Part shown: positions 22,709-37,036 of the stretch, piece after piece
How the letters are laid out: every line of letters starts with the position of its first letter
How positions within the stretch are numbered: position 1 is the first letter of the stretch
Assembly (NCBI GenBank): GCA_965153355.1
Contig: OZ231127.1
Span: 72,602,001 to 72,666,000, forward strand
Reading direction: 5' to 3'
DNA length: 64,000 nucleotides
Source of the DNA: Flaccisagitta enflata
Lineage: Eukaryota; Chaetognatha; Sagittoidea; Aphragmophora
Made by a program: the position numbers and the translations under genes
The notes under the pieces: model-generated
Database searches by the model: none
Told to the model about the DNA's origin: nothing
Seen by the model: only the letters and a program-made list of their open reading frames with translations

Positions 22709-23223
22709 AGATATATGAACTCTGTCCAGATTCTTTCGGGAGGGTTATCTACGATGTCCTTTCCTCGATTTCTTTCCCCCATCATCTTGCCAATTCTGTC
22801 CAAGTTCTCTGACCATCTTTTCGATTGTTTATTTTACTTGTTCATTCATTTTATTTCTTTTTGTTAAAATGTCCTTTGATGTCTCTTCTTCTCTCCCAAT
22901 GCCTCATCTCTGGATCCAGAGAGTCATTCTCTTTTTGTTGTACATTGATTCCATGTAACTGATTGTGTCTTTGTAAATGGTTCTGTGTTTTGCTCATTTA
23001 TTTTTTTGCTCGTTGACAGTTTTCGCTTTTCTTTCCCCATCATTAAAAACTTAACTGCCTCTCCCTCTTTCACTCATTCCTTCATTCACCCCTTCGACCC
23101 CTTCACCCCGAATCCCCTTTTCCAAAACCTCATACCTTGACTCCGCTACCACATTCTTATCATCCGCCATTCTCTCACATCAATCTGATCGTTTTCTCAC
23201 CATTGAAAGAGACAGAGAGAATG

Positions 23224-23450
<227 letters not shown>

Positions 23451-23877
23451 CAGTGGAATTTCCGTAGTCATTGGGAAGGACACATGGCTGAAAACGAAAC
23501 CTTTTCTGGCGTTTCCTGGGGTAAATCTGGAACCGAGCTTTGGCCCGAAATGGAAAATTCAGGAGTGTAATGACATTGGAAATTGTCGCCTGCCGGTTGG
23601 TTGCCGGGAGCCCGCCGATCGCCGGCAGGTCGGTTAGTGATTTCCGGTTGCCTATTCCTGAGTGCAAATGCATGCAGATTGCAAGTGGAGTTGCAACAAT
23701 AATGTGCCCACAAATGAGCTGCAAACTTCCATTTGCGATCAAATTTCACGTGAAACCACAAAGCACATGCGGGCGAAATGACTGATTAAAAAAACACGGT
23801 CATAGAAATTGGGAAATGCAATAAGATTTAGTTAACGCATAAGATTACATAATGATACAGGCTATCATACAGGCTAA

Positions 23878-24027
<150 letters not shown>

Positions 24028-24149
24028 GGCATCTGGAAAAAAGAGATGGTGAAAAGGCGTTAATGTTGGAATTTGATTTACACGTGGTGTTGGTGATAGA
24101 TCTACAAGGGACGTGAGCCATTTGGCCTCAGAGGGGCAGAAATTCCGGC

Positions 24150-24560
24150 TTCCAGGGAAAAAAGGGCAAGCAAGAAGGCAAGTAAGTCAAGGATGTCAGG
24201 CAGAAAGACAGGCAAAGGAGCTAACAAAAAGACAAGAAGGCCAGAATTGTCAGGCAGCAAGACAAACAAAGATGGCAAGAAAGAAAGCAGACAGGCAGTC
24301 TAGAGATTTCAGGCAACAAGACAGACGGAGATAGCGAGTAACAAAGCGGGTAGGCAGACCAGGGATGTCAGACAGCAAGTCAGGCAGGCCTTGGGATGTC
24401 AGGCGGCAAGACAGGCCAAGATGACAAGCGAGAGAGCATACAGGCCCGAGATGTTAGGCAGAGAGAGGGAAGACAAGAAACTGTGGCAGATGATAAGGTA
24501 AGTGGGCTGGTAGTGTCAGACAGCGAGTCGGGCCAAGTAAGCAAGCAAGCGAGAAAGAAG
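24150..24560. repeat. Degenerate tandem repeat of about 50-60 bp
   Basis: GATGTCAGGCAGCAAGACAGGC and variants recur about seven times with purine-rich spacers. The Gln/Lys-rich frames across it are repeat translations. 24561-25114 holds no gene I recognise. Confidence 0.65.
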
Positions 24561-25116
24561 GAAGCAATTCCCAGTGGAGCAGAGTGAGAAGGGAGAGGGG
24601 GGGGGGCGGTAGAGGATGTGTGTCACAATATATGATTTGGATGTGGGATGATATCGGGTGGAGAAGGCAGAAGGGAGTAAAGAGGAAAGAGGATGTTGAA
24701 CGGAAAAAGGAGAAAGTCTGCCATTGGACAGACATTCTGACATATGAACTTGCGTGGCTTTTTTCTCACTTTTCCGGAAAATGGCTTTAGATCAAATCTC
24801 GAGAACTTCACAGAATGTCAAACGTCATTTCAGCAACGGTCATGAGTCACAGAAATCAAAACATGGACGGTGACCCTTGTCTCATTAGTTTCATATCCTT
24901 TCAAGTGACCTATATCTCATTTTTTTTTGTCAGAAGTCACGAGCTGAGAGGCCATAAATCATTGGTCATTTGTCGCATTTTCAGTAAGATATAAAACTAG
25001 TCTAGCATTTACCAGTCTGAAACTTCTATTAATAACAATCTGGAATGGAAAAGAGAGGGCATTTAAGGCCCTCTTGGTCTCATTTTCCATGTCTATAAAA
25101 CTCAAACTCCAGTCTA

Positions 25117-25703
25117 CTATCTTGGAAAAAATAAAAGTCCAAGCTGGATAATGAAATGGTTTGATTTCGAATCTGATAAAATAATGACCATCTTTATAAG
25201 CCCGGTACTTAGAATAACCTTCTTAGAGTTTAAAAACCGCTTGCATCTATAAGGGAATGTCTTGGTAAAGAGTATATTGCTATTTTGAAGTATAACGCCT
25301 CCTCACAATTTTTTACAATTTCTGAGAATCACCGTTCTCACTCTTTTTAATGTAGAATCCAAACGAATAGAGCTATGAGTTTCTGCTTGGCGGCAATAGA
25401 TAGCCCTGATCAACAGCTTCAAAATGGTCACTGATTTTCCTTTAAAATTTTGCATATCAAAGCGGCACTGTAACAAAATATCATACATTTATATTCTATT
25501 CAAATTTTGTGTCCATTTCCTGAAATCAACTTTCACTGATTTTGATGTAAAATCTGAACAAAAAAACCTATGAGTCTCAGCTTGGCACCATTCGATAGCC
25601 CTGTTTATTAGCTTTATTTTGGTCACCAATTTTCATATCAAATCATGCATATCAAAGCTATAATACGACAAAACGTCATGGACTTTTATTTTTGCCAAGA
25701 TAG
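25117..25703. mobile_element. TA-flanked miniature element, CTATCTTGG termini
   Basis: The terminal repeats CTATCTTGGAAAAAATAAAA and CTATCTTGGCAAAAATAAAA (reverse strand) share termini with the element at 7817-8407. TA flanks both ends (25115-25116, 25704-25705). Inside are two tandem copies of a segment of about 185 bp (about 25310 and 25495), each with TATGAGT(T/C)TC(T/A)GCTTGGC and CATATCAAAGC. It is 587 bp and non-coding. Confidence 0.82.
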
Positions 25704-27180
25704 TAATGTTCTAGAATAGCAGGTCACAAAATGCCATAATTGTAACGAAACTCGAAACACAACTTCCTTCCAAAACATCAATGGCCCCCCTACCTGTCGC
25801 AGTAGGTCCTGTTCCTGATCCTGATTCTAATATTGCTAAAGGTTGATCCCTATCTTGATGTTAACGCGCTTGATGTTTGACAATTGTGATTTGCTCAGAA
25901 TTCCGGTCTGCGAAGTCATTCACCATTAAAAGGTCATGAGCCTGTCATGAGCTTTTTAAGCATCATATCGAAGATTGTAATCAGTGAAAAATCATTACAG
26001 GCTTTATTCGTATTCCATGTGGTCCCATGGTAAGAATGACATGGTTTATGATATACGATTTTTTTACTTTCATCTTGTTTACGTCACTCCATGCCATTCG
26101 ACTACTAGACTAACACTACATCATCATCTGCCAATCTTTGCACTTGTCTCCCATCCTAAAATCTCTATAAGCGTGCATGGCTTCATCGGGTGACACGCTT
26201 TCACAGTCACACACGTGCATGTATTCGCACGAAAGTCTACTTGGGTAACACACATTCACAGACGCACGCAAAGGCATGCACACGCGAGTCTCGGGCAATT
26301 GTGGTGGCCAAGATTTTGCGTGCGCGGTCTCATAGGTCCAGGTCCGAGGGGTTATTTGACGAGACCCTTCGTGACGCAAATAGGGGGTTGGATGACTGGA
26401 AGGGAATTTTTTACTTCCTTTTTACTTCTCCCCAAATCGTCCGCTTTGCGCTTCCATGGCCAGTATCCACGTCTCGGCTCTACCAGCCTTCCATTTATTG
26501 ACTTTCTAGACTATCGCTGATGCGACTCAATATTTACGGAGATTGAATGAGCACGTGCGCGTGCGCGCGCTCATGTCCACGAGCACGCTGTAACCCGTCC
26601 ACTGGCAGGCGTGCGTGGAATATATCTCTCTATGAAAAGAGTGAAAACTATATTCATATTTATCCATACTCACACAGTGCGCGAGAAAGAATTAAGACAA
26701 TATCTATCCATAATTACGTACTCGCACAATATACAAGAAGGAAAGAACGACTATAGATAACAAGGCCGGACACATCGCAACTCCAGTTCGATGCGGGTGG
26801 GCAGGGGTAGTGGTATAGAAGGTCACTATAGCATTTGGGCAGAGGCCACTCTTCCAAGGTGACGTAATAGAATCACGAAGCAGATCGCGGCTAAACCTCG
26901 TTAAACTGGAAATCATTAAGATTCTTGTGTACCGTGAAAATGCGGTTACAATTAAACTCCCGATACTTTTTTTTTCTTATTTACAAGATGGCATTTTTTA
27001 AGAGATTTTTTCCTGCCATTAAGTGATTAATTCTGAAGATCTGCGCGTCGATCACGAATCGAAAAAGCAAGGTTGCAAGAATCAAGTCATCTGCAGCAAG
27101 TGTATGCCGAATTGAAGTCATACAAAGGTATCACAATCGTTTTTTTAAGCAACGAAAATATCAGTAATAGTGAAAATGGA
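25704..27180. other. No gene seen; family A tail fragment
   Basis: A minus-strand family A right end (AACAAGGCCGGACACATCGC, GCGGGTGGGCAGGGG) lies at 26758-26870 without a left end. 26549-26572 is an alternating purine-pyrimidine GTGCGCGTGCGCGCGC stretch. No convincing coding frame. Confidence 0.5.
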
Positions 27181-27183
27181 CCC

Positions 27184-27501
<318 letters not shown>

Positions 27502-27654
27502 CTTTTAGCAATATGCTTTTTCACTTAAGTTGTTTAACCCCCTTCATTGTTTTAAATGCTCGTTAATCGACTCTATGAGAGCGTGAGTATGAGCGTTAGC
27601 TATTTCTATTTTGGGTGTATTTTGGGTGTATAGCTTAAAACAGTTGTCGGAAAA

Positions 27655-27755
27655 GCGAAGTGACGGATGGACTGACTGATGGACGGACGGACAGACATAT
27701 GGACTGACCAACGGATTATAGAGTCGCATGCACGCAACCAAAAAGTCTAAATGGT
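27655..27755 (-). mobile_element. Family A left-end fragment
   Basis: On the minus strand TTTTTGGTTGCGTGCATGCG, ACTCTATAATCC and GTCCGTCCGTCCATCAGTCAG repeats are seen. No right end identified. Confidence 0.6.
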
Positions 27756-29324
27756 CTAAATCAATATGTATGTCTGATTTCAAATTGATTCATCATATTC
27801 CATGTATTAATAAAAGGATATGCTGCTAATTGGGATCGTGCGAACTTCATCAAATGGAAACAACATTGCATTCTCGCAATATGCAAAAGGAAAATTATGC
27901 TCAAGTTTGTCATGAAATTCAAGCCGATTCATTGCAAGGTATCTCCATTTTGCAAGTACCTGCTCTAAAATACTGGGTGGACATGAAAAAGGTAGCTCTT
28001 TGTTTAGATAATGTCTTTGATTGTTTATTTAGTAACCATATTAAATAGTGCCTTTTATAATTTTTACATATTACTAAAAATACATATTTGTATCATATAC
28101 TTTTAACCAAAATCTTTTTTTTAGCATTATTACCTATTTTTGATTAAAAGTGATAATTGTTTATGTTTGATGTTTTGAGCGTATATTTGGTCTTTTATTA
28201 AAAAAATTCCTGGTTTTTATATTTTTTCAAGACATACTTTCATTCCACTACCATCATTCAAAAGTAAACTTGGTAGAAAACACTGCTCTTTAGTCAAATT
28301 TGAATAAAATTTTTTAGATAGACAATAATTCAAGTCAGTTTTTTTGACATAACTAAAAAAATATTGATCTTCATAAAAAGTGCTCATAATGAAATATTTA
28401 GGCCATGATCATATCTACATAAGACGGCTTCCCTCCAAAGGCAACATTTGTGTTTCAAAGAGGGTCAAAATAGAAAAAATATATAAATGAAAATGCACAA
28501 ATTAGTGAATAATATAAAATACATAATATTTGAAAGAAAATCTGCATTTATCTAGCAAGAGGACCAAGTTTAGCCAATTTTACCCAAAAAAATTGTCTTG
28601 AAAATTTGTACTGGTTGGTCAAAATTCTAAATTTGCTTAGGAAATGAAAAAATAAAAAAACAAAGAACATAATTCTTTTCCCAAGTCAATTACAGTGAGA
28701 ACTATGTTTTTCAAAATACAAACTTTCCATGTGTTTAGCTTTCTTAGAATTTTGACCTCAGAAAATGAAAAAAAGTGTAAGCATAAATTCACTAAAAACA
28801 TCATTTTCATGCTTGTTTTCATGTGAATCGCAAAGTTCAAATTACATTTTAAGTCAGGATATGATAGAAATGTATTCACCAAGTGTCTTTAGAGACAATT
28901 TGTCCACTAAAAGTGTTGCAGCTTCATTATTGTCCTGATAATATTGCAAAAAGTATGATGAAACACTTCATTTTCTTTCAAAAATTTTCTGTCATAACTA
29001 AATACAATTTTCTAGTTAGAAAATATTTGAAAAGTGATACTAATGAAATTTAAAGCTACTTTTTTAAAGACCACCCGTTATGTTCAACATTTAGGCGGGA
29101 AATGTGCTCCAGTAACTAGAGATGGCTGTTAATTAGTATTTTTGGGTAAAAAGAAGATTTTATTTCAATTTGATTCTTATGATGCTTAATTCAGCCTGAT
29201 GGCAATGTCAAAATGTTGCCAATTTTTCCCATGTTAATTAGAATGGGTACAGTGTGGGCATTCAAAAGAAAAATAATTTGAACTTGATCTAGGCACTGCG
29301 TCATCAATGCTGTAGTTGTAAAGA
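27756..29324. other. AT-rich DNA, no gene seen
   Basis: This is the longest stretch free of microsatellites in the first half. All frames are short with no recognisable domain. Nothing can be assigned. Confidence 0.5.
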
Positions 29325-29403
29325 ATTCCTATCCGACCGACGGACATAGCGGCTCATAGAACAACAAAGCGGGTTAAAGAGTTGTGTGCACGCGACTAGA
29401 AAC
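29325..29403 (-). mobile_element. Family A left-end fragment
   Basis: Minus-strand TTTCTAGTCGCGTGCACACA, ACTCTTTAACCCGCTTTGTT and a GTCCGTCGGTCGG remnant. Confidence 0.55.
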
Positions 29404-29626
29404 ATAAAACGTTACTCTTGCTTTCAACCAAAATTGCGAACATCTTCTTATTCACAGATGATGCAGAATTGTGGCGTTTGCGTTTGTGAAGAAACAACGT
29501 GACAAAACCAGTTGCAACATTTAAAGATGTCAGCGCTCCCTTGTAATACTTGTTGTTTTGAAATGATTCAAGATTCATTTAATGAAAAAAAAAGTTCTAT
29601 GTTATTTTACTGAGAGTTGGTTCATG

Positions 29627-29628
<2 letters not shown>

Positions 29629-29706
<78 letters not shown>

Positions 29707-29775
29707 GGAGACAGGGAGAGACAGACAGAGAGAGACAGACGGAGACAGACAGCGACAGACGGAGACAGACGGAGA
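29629..29775. repeat. (AG)n then GACAGACGGA repeats
   Basis: About 38 AG units are followed by GACAGACGGAGACAGAC-type units. Confidence 0.95.
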
Positions 29776-29796
29776 GATTAAGGAGTACATACCAAA

Positions 29797-29888
29797 AACA
29801 GCGCCGGATGCTCGGTGCTGGTTGGCAGAGGCAGTAATGGAGAAGGTCACTAAGCGGGGTGTAGAGTTGCGTAGCACGCGACTAAAAA
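29797..29888 (-). mobile_element. Family A element, internally deleted
   Basis: Minus-strand TTTTTAGTCGCGTGCTACGC and ACTCTACACCCCGCTTAGTG join directly to an inner segment (CTTCTCCATTACTGCCTCTG). The tetranucleotide block is lost. Confidence 0.6.
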
Positions 29889-29925
29889 CTGATAAGTTCT
29901 TATGAAACAATGTCAGAGATTAAGC

Positions 29926-30272
29926 TTTTTAGTCGTGCGCTAAGCGACTCTACACCCCACTATGTCCTTCTTTCCGTCGGTCAATCGGTCGTTTGGTCCC
30001 CTCTTTAGTCGCGTGCTACGCGACTCACCACCCCGCTATGTCAGTCTGTCCGTCCGTCCGTCCGTTGGTCAGTTGGTCCCCTATTTACTTTTTAGGCCTT
30101 TTTGAGCATACAGCTCCTGCCCAGATGCCCTAGTGACCTTTCCAGCATGGCTCCTGCCCACCCCGCACGCGACTAGGGTAGCCGTGTATCCGGCTTTGTT
30201 ACATTATGTTTTCGCGGTCTTTGGCCTCACTCAATTAAACAACCTGCCAACCTGCCAACCTGCACGCGACTG
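29926..30272 (+). mobile_element. Family A element split by a second family A element
   Basis: The outer copy's left part (TTTTTAGTCGTGCGCTAAGC, CGTCGGTCAATCGGTCG) ends at 30003. Its inner and right parts (TTTTCGCGGTCTTTGGCCTC, CAACCTGCACGCGACTG) resume at 30201. A complete family A copy lies between. Confidence 0.75.
30004..30200 (+). mobile_element. Family A element, complete, nested
   Basis: AGTCGCGTGCTACGCGACTC, GTCCGTCCGTCCGTTGGTC, CCTGCCCAGATGCCCTAGTG, CGCACGCGACTAGGGTAGCC and ATCCGGCTTTGTT in order. It is inserted in a CTCTTT run of the surrounding copy. Confidence 0.9.
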
Positions 30273-30465
30273 TATTTGATCAATTCTTCTGTCCGTCAGT
30301 TACAGGCGGAGGCGGCAGCAGCGGAGGGGATGAAAGTTTTGGCGGTGGTTGTATCAGGAAGATATAGCACATGGAAGGCATTTTGTCAACGAAACAAGGC
30401 TGTACACACAACAACAGTTACAGATGGTTGAACACTACGCAGGGGTAGTGATTTCAAAAAATACC

Positions 30466-30621
30466 TTTTTTTAGTCGCGGATACGCGACTCTACACCTTG
30501 TGTTGGTCGGTCCGTCGGTCCGTCGGTCCGTCACAAATATTTCTAAACTTGCGATCGGTCTTTGAATTACCGCTCCTGCCCAACCGTCCGCGACTGGATT
30601 GCCGTGTATCCGGCCTTGTTT
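30466..30621 (+). mobile_element. Family A element, short
   Basis: The left hairpin is AGTCGCGGATACGCGACT. GTCGGTCCGTCGGTCC repeats follow, and GTCCGCGACTGGATTGCCGT with ATCCGGCCTTGTTT forms the right end. Confidence 0.85.
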
Positions 30622-31670
30622 GGTTATTACATCACTTCGCAAATGGACCGGTATACTACTGTTTCTACAGACAAATACTCCTTTAAATGGGCCACTTGGT
30701 TGCTTGCTACGTTTATTCACTTGGACTGCTCACTCCACTGACTTGCTAAAAAAATTGCTCCGCAATCAGTTCACAAGCTCGCACACACACTTTACTCACT
30801 CCCTCATGGGTAGGTTGAGACTCATAAATGTGTGAACGGGTTCTCACTACAAACGTGATTGATGGGATAAACGCAATTGTTGGATTCACTAGAAACACGC
30901 TCTGACCCTGTTTTTTGCCGTCGTTACCTGCACTTTTAAAAAATGTAGTATGTTGTGTAGATGTGCCTAAAGATAGCAACGGCATTTTGATTTCAATCGC
31001 AGTTGGATTCTAAGCTACCCCAAGCCCATTCGCTTGCTCACTTGCTAAAGCATTTCCCGTTGAATGAGCACTCATTAATTGCTTTCTATTTGAAACACTG
31101 ACTTCTGTATCTCTATTATACTGCTATTGGTGTCACTGCTTAATGAGAAGCCCACTTTGTCGTATACAATTGACGCATTCCCCTTACATAAATGCCCAGT
31201 GTAGAAACTATGAAAAGAATCCAGGGGTAAACCGCCTTTTCCAGGCAAACGAGGTTTTTCGTCCAAATACCGAAAATCAAGGAATCGTAGAAGAGTGAGG
31301 CATTGTAGACAAAAAGCTCATGAATGCCAAAAGAGTAAGTTGGGGCTGGTCAGACATTCAGACGGAACATTGGACGGACAGACAAACTGACGGATGGCCA
31401 ACAGATGGACAAAGCGGCGTAAGAAATTAACACGTTTGAAGGCTATTGACTCAAAGACACATATGGCAATGAAAGGCTAAAAGAACAATATCAATAATTC
31501 GCGGGGCGCGTGTCCAAGCAACCGTTTTTTATAGTCAGCCAAGAAAAAAAAGAACAAAACAAATGGAGATCATGGAGGCAAACTGAGAAAGCTTTATGCA
31601 TAGTGAGAAATGAGAAGGGCAAAACATAAAAGATAAGGCTGAAAAGAAAACCAGACCAACAAAACAAATC
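30622..31670. other. No gene seen; degenerate family A remnant
   Basis: A decayed minus-strand family A left end may lie at 31365-31430 (GGACAGACAAACTGACGG and AAAGCGGCGTAAG). Nothing else recognisable. Confidence 0.4.
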
Positions 31671-31671
31671 A

Positions 31672-31890
31672 ATAAGGCCGGATACACGGCTATCAAAGTC
31701 GCGTGCAGGTGGGCAGGGGCCATATTTGTGGTCACCAGACCATTTTGGCAGGAGCAGTGAGGTCAAAAAAATAAAATCATAAAAAAAAGATAAAGTGTGA
31801 CCGACCGAGCGACCGACCAACCGACCAACCGACCAACCGACCGACCGACGGACAAAGCGGGTTGTAGTGTCGCGTGCACGCGACTAAAAA
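31672..31890 (-). mobile_element. Family A element, complete
   Basis: Minus-strand TTTTTAGTCGCGTGCACGCG, ACACTACAACCCGC, GTCGGTCGGTTGGTCGG repeats, TTTGACCTCACTGCTCCTGC, CTGCACGCGACTTTGATAGC and ATCCGGCCTTATT. Confidence 0.88.
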
Positions 31891-32970
31891 TGATGAGAAG
31901 AGCCCAAAGTCAAACAGACAAATTAATGGAATAGTGAAACAAACAACTTGTGTCTCAGTTAGCGACTCTCAAGGCGTAAGGACTTTAACTGACCCCTCAA
32001 TTCTCTCATATTTTACATAAACAAGAACTAAACTGATGGACACATGTTTCAAGTGCCATTTTCTATAAACTTTAACTAAGGCCGTCATCACGCCCGTCCA
32101 AACATTCGAATGCAAACAAACGTTAAACCGTCAACAGAGCGCCCGCTTTAAAAACATTTCTTTCTTGTTCTTCTTCCGCTTTTCAACTTTTTTTTAGCAC
32201 TCCTTTAAAAACATTAGAAAAAAAAAAAGAATCTATTTTTTTCTTCTTATTGAATTTCTTGTCTTTCAGCTCAGTGAGTTTCGTTTCCACAATCCATTTT
32301 CACCCGGCTTTGCCTCATGGGGGTTTTCCGCGCCGCTTCTATGGTTTAGGGGTATTGCATCGATGCGTAGACCGAAAACAGAGAAAGGATTTTTAGGGTG
32401 GTGGTGGCGTTGGTTTTGGAAATGGCGGACACGCTACGTGCGGGAAGTTGGGAGGGGTCTTCAGTTGACAGTTTCAGAAGGAGAGAGGGGGACGTTAGAT
32501 AAAGGACAAGCTCCACATAGACTAGGCTTGGCGGGTAAGCTCCAGTGGGACTGTTAAAAAAGGCGAGGGGGGGGGGGGAGAGGCAAATGTGGATGCGACT
32601 GAGTTTGAGTTTATCGATTTCCGAACTCATTTTTCCTCTTCGTTGCTCATCCAAATGAGTCCAAAGCGACTTTCTTCAAAGGAAACGAATCGCTTTCGGA
32701 CGGAAAAAGACAAAACACATCAACAAAAACAACAACAACAACAACGACAACAACGACGACGAAAACAGCGACAATAACAACGACAGTAACGGAAAAGGGC
32801 AAACGCACTGTTTACAATTGCAGACAATGCCAACTAAACACAACAAGAGACTTAAACTATGATTTAAATATTGGAATTCATTGTCAGATATCAACAGTAA
32901 AGTATGAGGCGACCAAAAACGAAAATAGAACCCATTGAAAAAAGCTAATTCTTCCCTTAAGTTAGCCCAA
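31891..32970. other. No gene seen; G-run and CAA-rich patch
   Basis: A GGCGAGGGGGG-type run lies at 32562-32580 and an ACAACAACGAC-rich patch at 32715-32790. The frames are short. Confidence 0.45.
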
Positions 32971-32975
32971 TTTCT

Positions 32976-33111
<136 letters not shown>

Positions 33112-33551
33112 CACTTTTTTTTATAAGAGACAACATTTTTTGAACTCAGCCTTGGTTCTCTTAATTTATTTGCCGTTTTGAGGCTGTCAATGTCTCTTAA
33201 ATTGTTCTTAATTTTTTCAATGTGTAAAAAAGGCAAAAAAGTGTTAAGACACATTATTTAGTGATATTCTATGTACCTTTAGTAAAAAACTTGTTCATTG
33301 CTATAGAAGATTGAATAATTTGTCCAATTTGTCAGGCAAAATCATGAAGAAGTAGTCTTTTTCAGAAAAAAAAACTAGTTATTTCACTAAGAAAATTGAA
33401 TAATTGTCATTTGTTTTAATACAATTTTTTAAGTGAATTCCTCAAAAATTTCTAAAACTGAATCTCAGCCTTGGCATTCTCTTGATCTTAAATTTTTGGC
33501 AAATCTCAGCCTCATGTCTCTTATAAAAAAGTCTCTTATAAAAAAAAAGTG
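33112..33551. mobile_element. TA-flanked miniature element, CACTTTTTTTTATAAGAGAC termini
   Basis: The terminal inverted repeats are about 20 bp and match except for one A/T run-length difference. TA flanks both sides (33110-33111, 33552-33553). Internally, CTCAGCCTTGG(T/C) and a GAGGCTG block are repeated near both ends. There is no coding frame. Tc1/mariner-type by target site. Confidence 0.78.
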
Positions 33552-33809
33552 TAGGTGAGAAAATAGAGGTGAGGGATAACCAGAGTAGGGGCGCAAAAGA
33601 ATGGCGCACGACTTACGCATGCTTCATTACGTTTGTTTGTCTTCTTTCTCCTCATTGACAAAAGGCACGCGCATCTTACATGCTCTTTGACAGTTTGTTT
33701 GTGTTCTTTTGTTTTTGTTTTTTTCCTACACCAGAAAGGCAGATCAGAAGAAAAAAAATTAGATAAAGGGAGAAAGACGCAATAGATAGATAAAAAGAAA
33801 CAAAAAAAT

Positions 33810-33858
33810 AAAGAGAGAAAGGAAGGAAGAAAGGAAGAAAGAAAGAAAGAAAGAAATA

Positions 33859-33890
<32 letters not shown>

Positions 33891-33893
33891 AAA

Positions 33894-33936
<43 letters not shown>

Positions 33937-33976
33937 CAAAGAAACAAAAAAAGAAAGAAAGAAAGAAAGGAAGAAA

Positions 33977-34042
<66 letters not shown>

Positions 34043-34086
34043 GAGAAAGAAAGAATGAATGAGAGAAAAAAAGACTCGTATTGCAG

Positions 34087-34172
<86 letters not shown>

Positions 34173-34212
34173 GCTGTTGTTATTGCTGTTGTTGTTGTTG
34201 TTGTTGTTGTTA
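33810..34212. repeat. (GAAA)n then (TTG)n
   Basis: GAAA repeats with AACA interruptions (33810-34060) are followed after a 20-bp spacer by about 43 TTG units with rare CTG/TTA changes. Confidence 0.95.
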
Positions 34213-35990
34213 GTTCTAATCTTGGTCTCGGCCTTGGTGTTATTCTCAGTCTTAGTCTCTCTCTCTTCCTATAGTAGAGGTGACAGTGAGAACACAGGAT
34301 GAACAAGAAAGAGAAAGTCGTGACTTAGAAAAAAAAATATCAAGACAGAAGATGAGTCAGGAACGGAATTTTTGGAATATAGTTGTAGTTTGGAAAAGGA
34401 AAAGTACCAAAAAATTAGAATGGTTCAGGAAATAAAGTTTATGGTCAACAAGAAAAGCAGTCACAGAAATACAGTCGCAAAATTGTTAGAGATTAAAGCG
34501 TGAAGTGAAGAATAGGGGAAGGAGGTGTAATTGCGTAAGAAATGGCGACTAAACAAAATGTAGAAAATAGAGGAAGCAGTGGGCGTGGCTTAGGAAAAGG
34601 TGGTAACAGTGGGGATAAGGTGCATGAAAAATGGCTAAGGAAATAACTCAAGAAATGGCTCAAGAAATAGCTTAAGAAATGGCTCAAGAAATGACTGTTT
34701 GTGTCTGGACGACCTGGATGATAACGACTGAGATGATAACGACCGTGAACAACGCGCGATAAAGGAAGCAATGAAGCTGATCACGCGGAAACGCATTTTA
34801 TCATTTGAAAAAAAAAATGCTGACGGTGACATATTTTTTAAAAAACGCTTAAAAGGCGTCTAGCCTCTTTCCTTTTCTGCTAACGCAAACGTCTTTAACA
34901 TCATCGTTTTGCGAGTCTTGCGTCATCTTGTAACTGTCATCATAATGTCGGCAACTCACCATTCTGTTGTTCGGTCGTCGCTATAATTGCCTTTCCTTAG
35001 TCAAAATGTCAAGACTACCATAACTGTTGTTGTAACTGTCATTTATTTGTCGCGATCTTGTCGTTTAAAAGAGACTTGTCGTCTTTCTTTTCTCAGGGGA
35101 AGAAGCGGCAACAATCATTACACAGCAATTCTTCATATATTCTCTTTCTCAAATCTAGATACGGAAGCATACTGAATAAAAACATTCAGCCATGGCTACT
35201 ATAGGTCAAATATTCAATGGGAATGTTAGTAATGAGTTACTTAATACTAATTACTAATAACCAACATGAGGCCTGTTCAAAACGTTTTCTTTTCGCGAAA
35301 ATCTCCGTTACCAAGGGATCGCTGAATGACAAGCGAAACTCTGATACTTCGTCATCGGTTATAAATACGTCATGAACATTATATCAACGTCACTGCTTTT
35401 ATCCGTCATTACCATCATCGTGGTCAGCGACTTTGTCATTGATCATCATTGTGGTCAGCGACATTATTGTTGATCATTATCTTTCTTCCTTTCTTTGTCA
35501 GAAGTTTTCATCGATGAATATCAGATCACGCATACAATCAATCAATCAATCGTTGTCCAGCGAAGAGAAATCGTCATTTCATCGGAAATCCATACCGACG
35601 GTCGTAAGACGCGATAACAACGTAAATAAAATCCTCGCCATCATCATGTCAGTTACGGGAACTGAGATTCAAGACTTCAACGCGCGCTAGAAATCGGCTG
35701 TTTTCCGGCTAGCCCGCAGTTCGTTGCCTCGTGAACCGGCACCGCGGCTTAACAACGGCTGGATCTCGGTTTCAACGTGTATTGGCCTTTGCCATCAACG
35801 TGTGTCGGCCTTTGCCATCAACGTGTGTCGGCCTTTGCCACCAACGTGTGTCGGCATTTACCATCAACGCGTGTCGGCGATTGTCAGGAGATTGTAAGGA
35901 GGTTTTTGAGAAGGCGTAACCCATTCCGGACTTGAATAGCCATCGTCATAAAATGACTCATAGATGAAAATCGAGAACGTGGTGATCGGC
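34213..35990. other. No gene seen; two short tandem repeats
   Basis: A GAAATGGCTCAAGAAATAGC-type 20-bp repeat lies at 34625-34700. A unit of about 23 bp near CATCAACGTGTGTCGGCCTT occurs five times at 35765-35880. AT-poor stretches around 35690-35760 give no recognisable protein. Confidence 0.5.
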
Positions 35991-35993
35991 GGG

Positions 35994-36814
<821 letters not shown>

Positions 36815-37001
36815 GAATCAGGGAGGTAGAAAGAGCAGGTACCTGACAGAAGGGGGGAGGGAAAAATTCGAATTGTAATGACTGAATTCTAGATTAGGAA
36901 ACGAGAAAGTGGAAAATGAACGTGAAGGTGCAACGAGCAACATTGTAAATTGCACACTTTGAGGCGGGCTAATGAGCGTAGCCTCAGTCAAATCCCGAGA
37001 G

Positions 37002-37007
<6 letters not shown>

Positions 37008-37034
<27 letters not shown>
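37008..37034. repeat. (AG)n microsatellite, short
   Basis: About 13 AG units. The following 37035-37270 is GC-richer, non-repetitive DNA with overlapping frames on both strands (for example a 60-codon plus-strand frame ending at 37268). None is recognisable as a protein. Confidence 0.9.
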
Positions 37035-37036
<2 letters not shown>

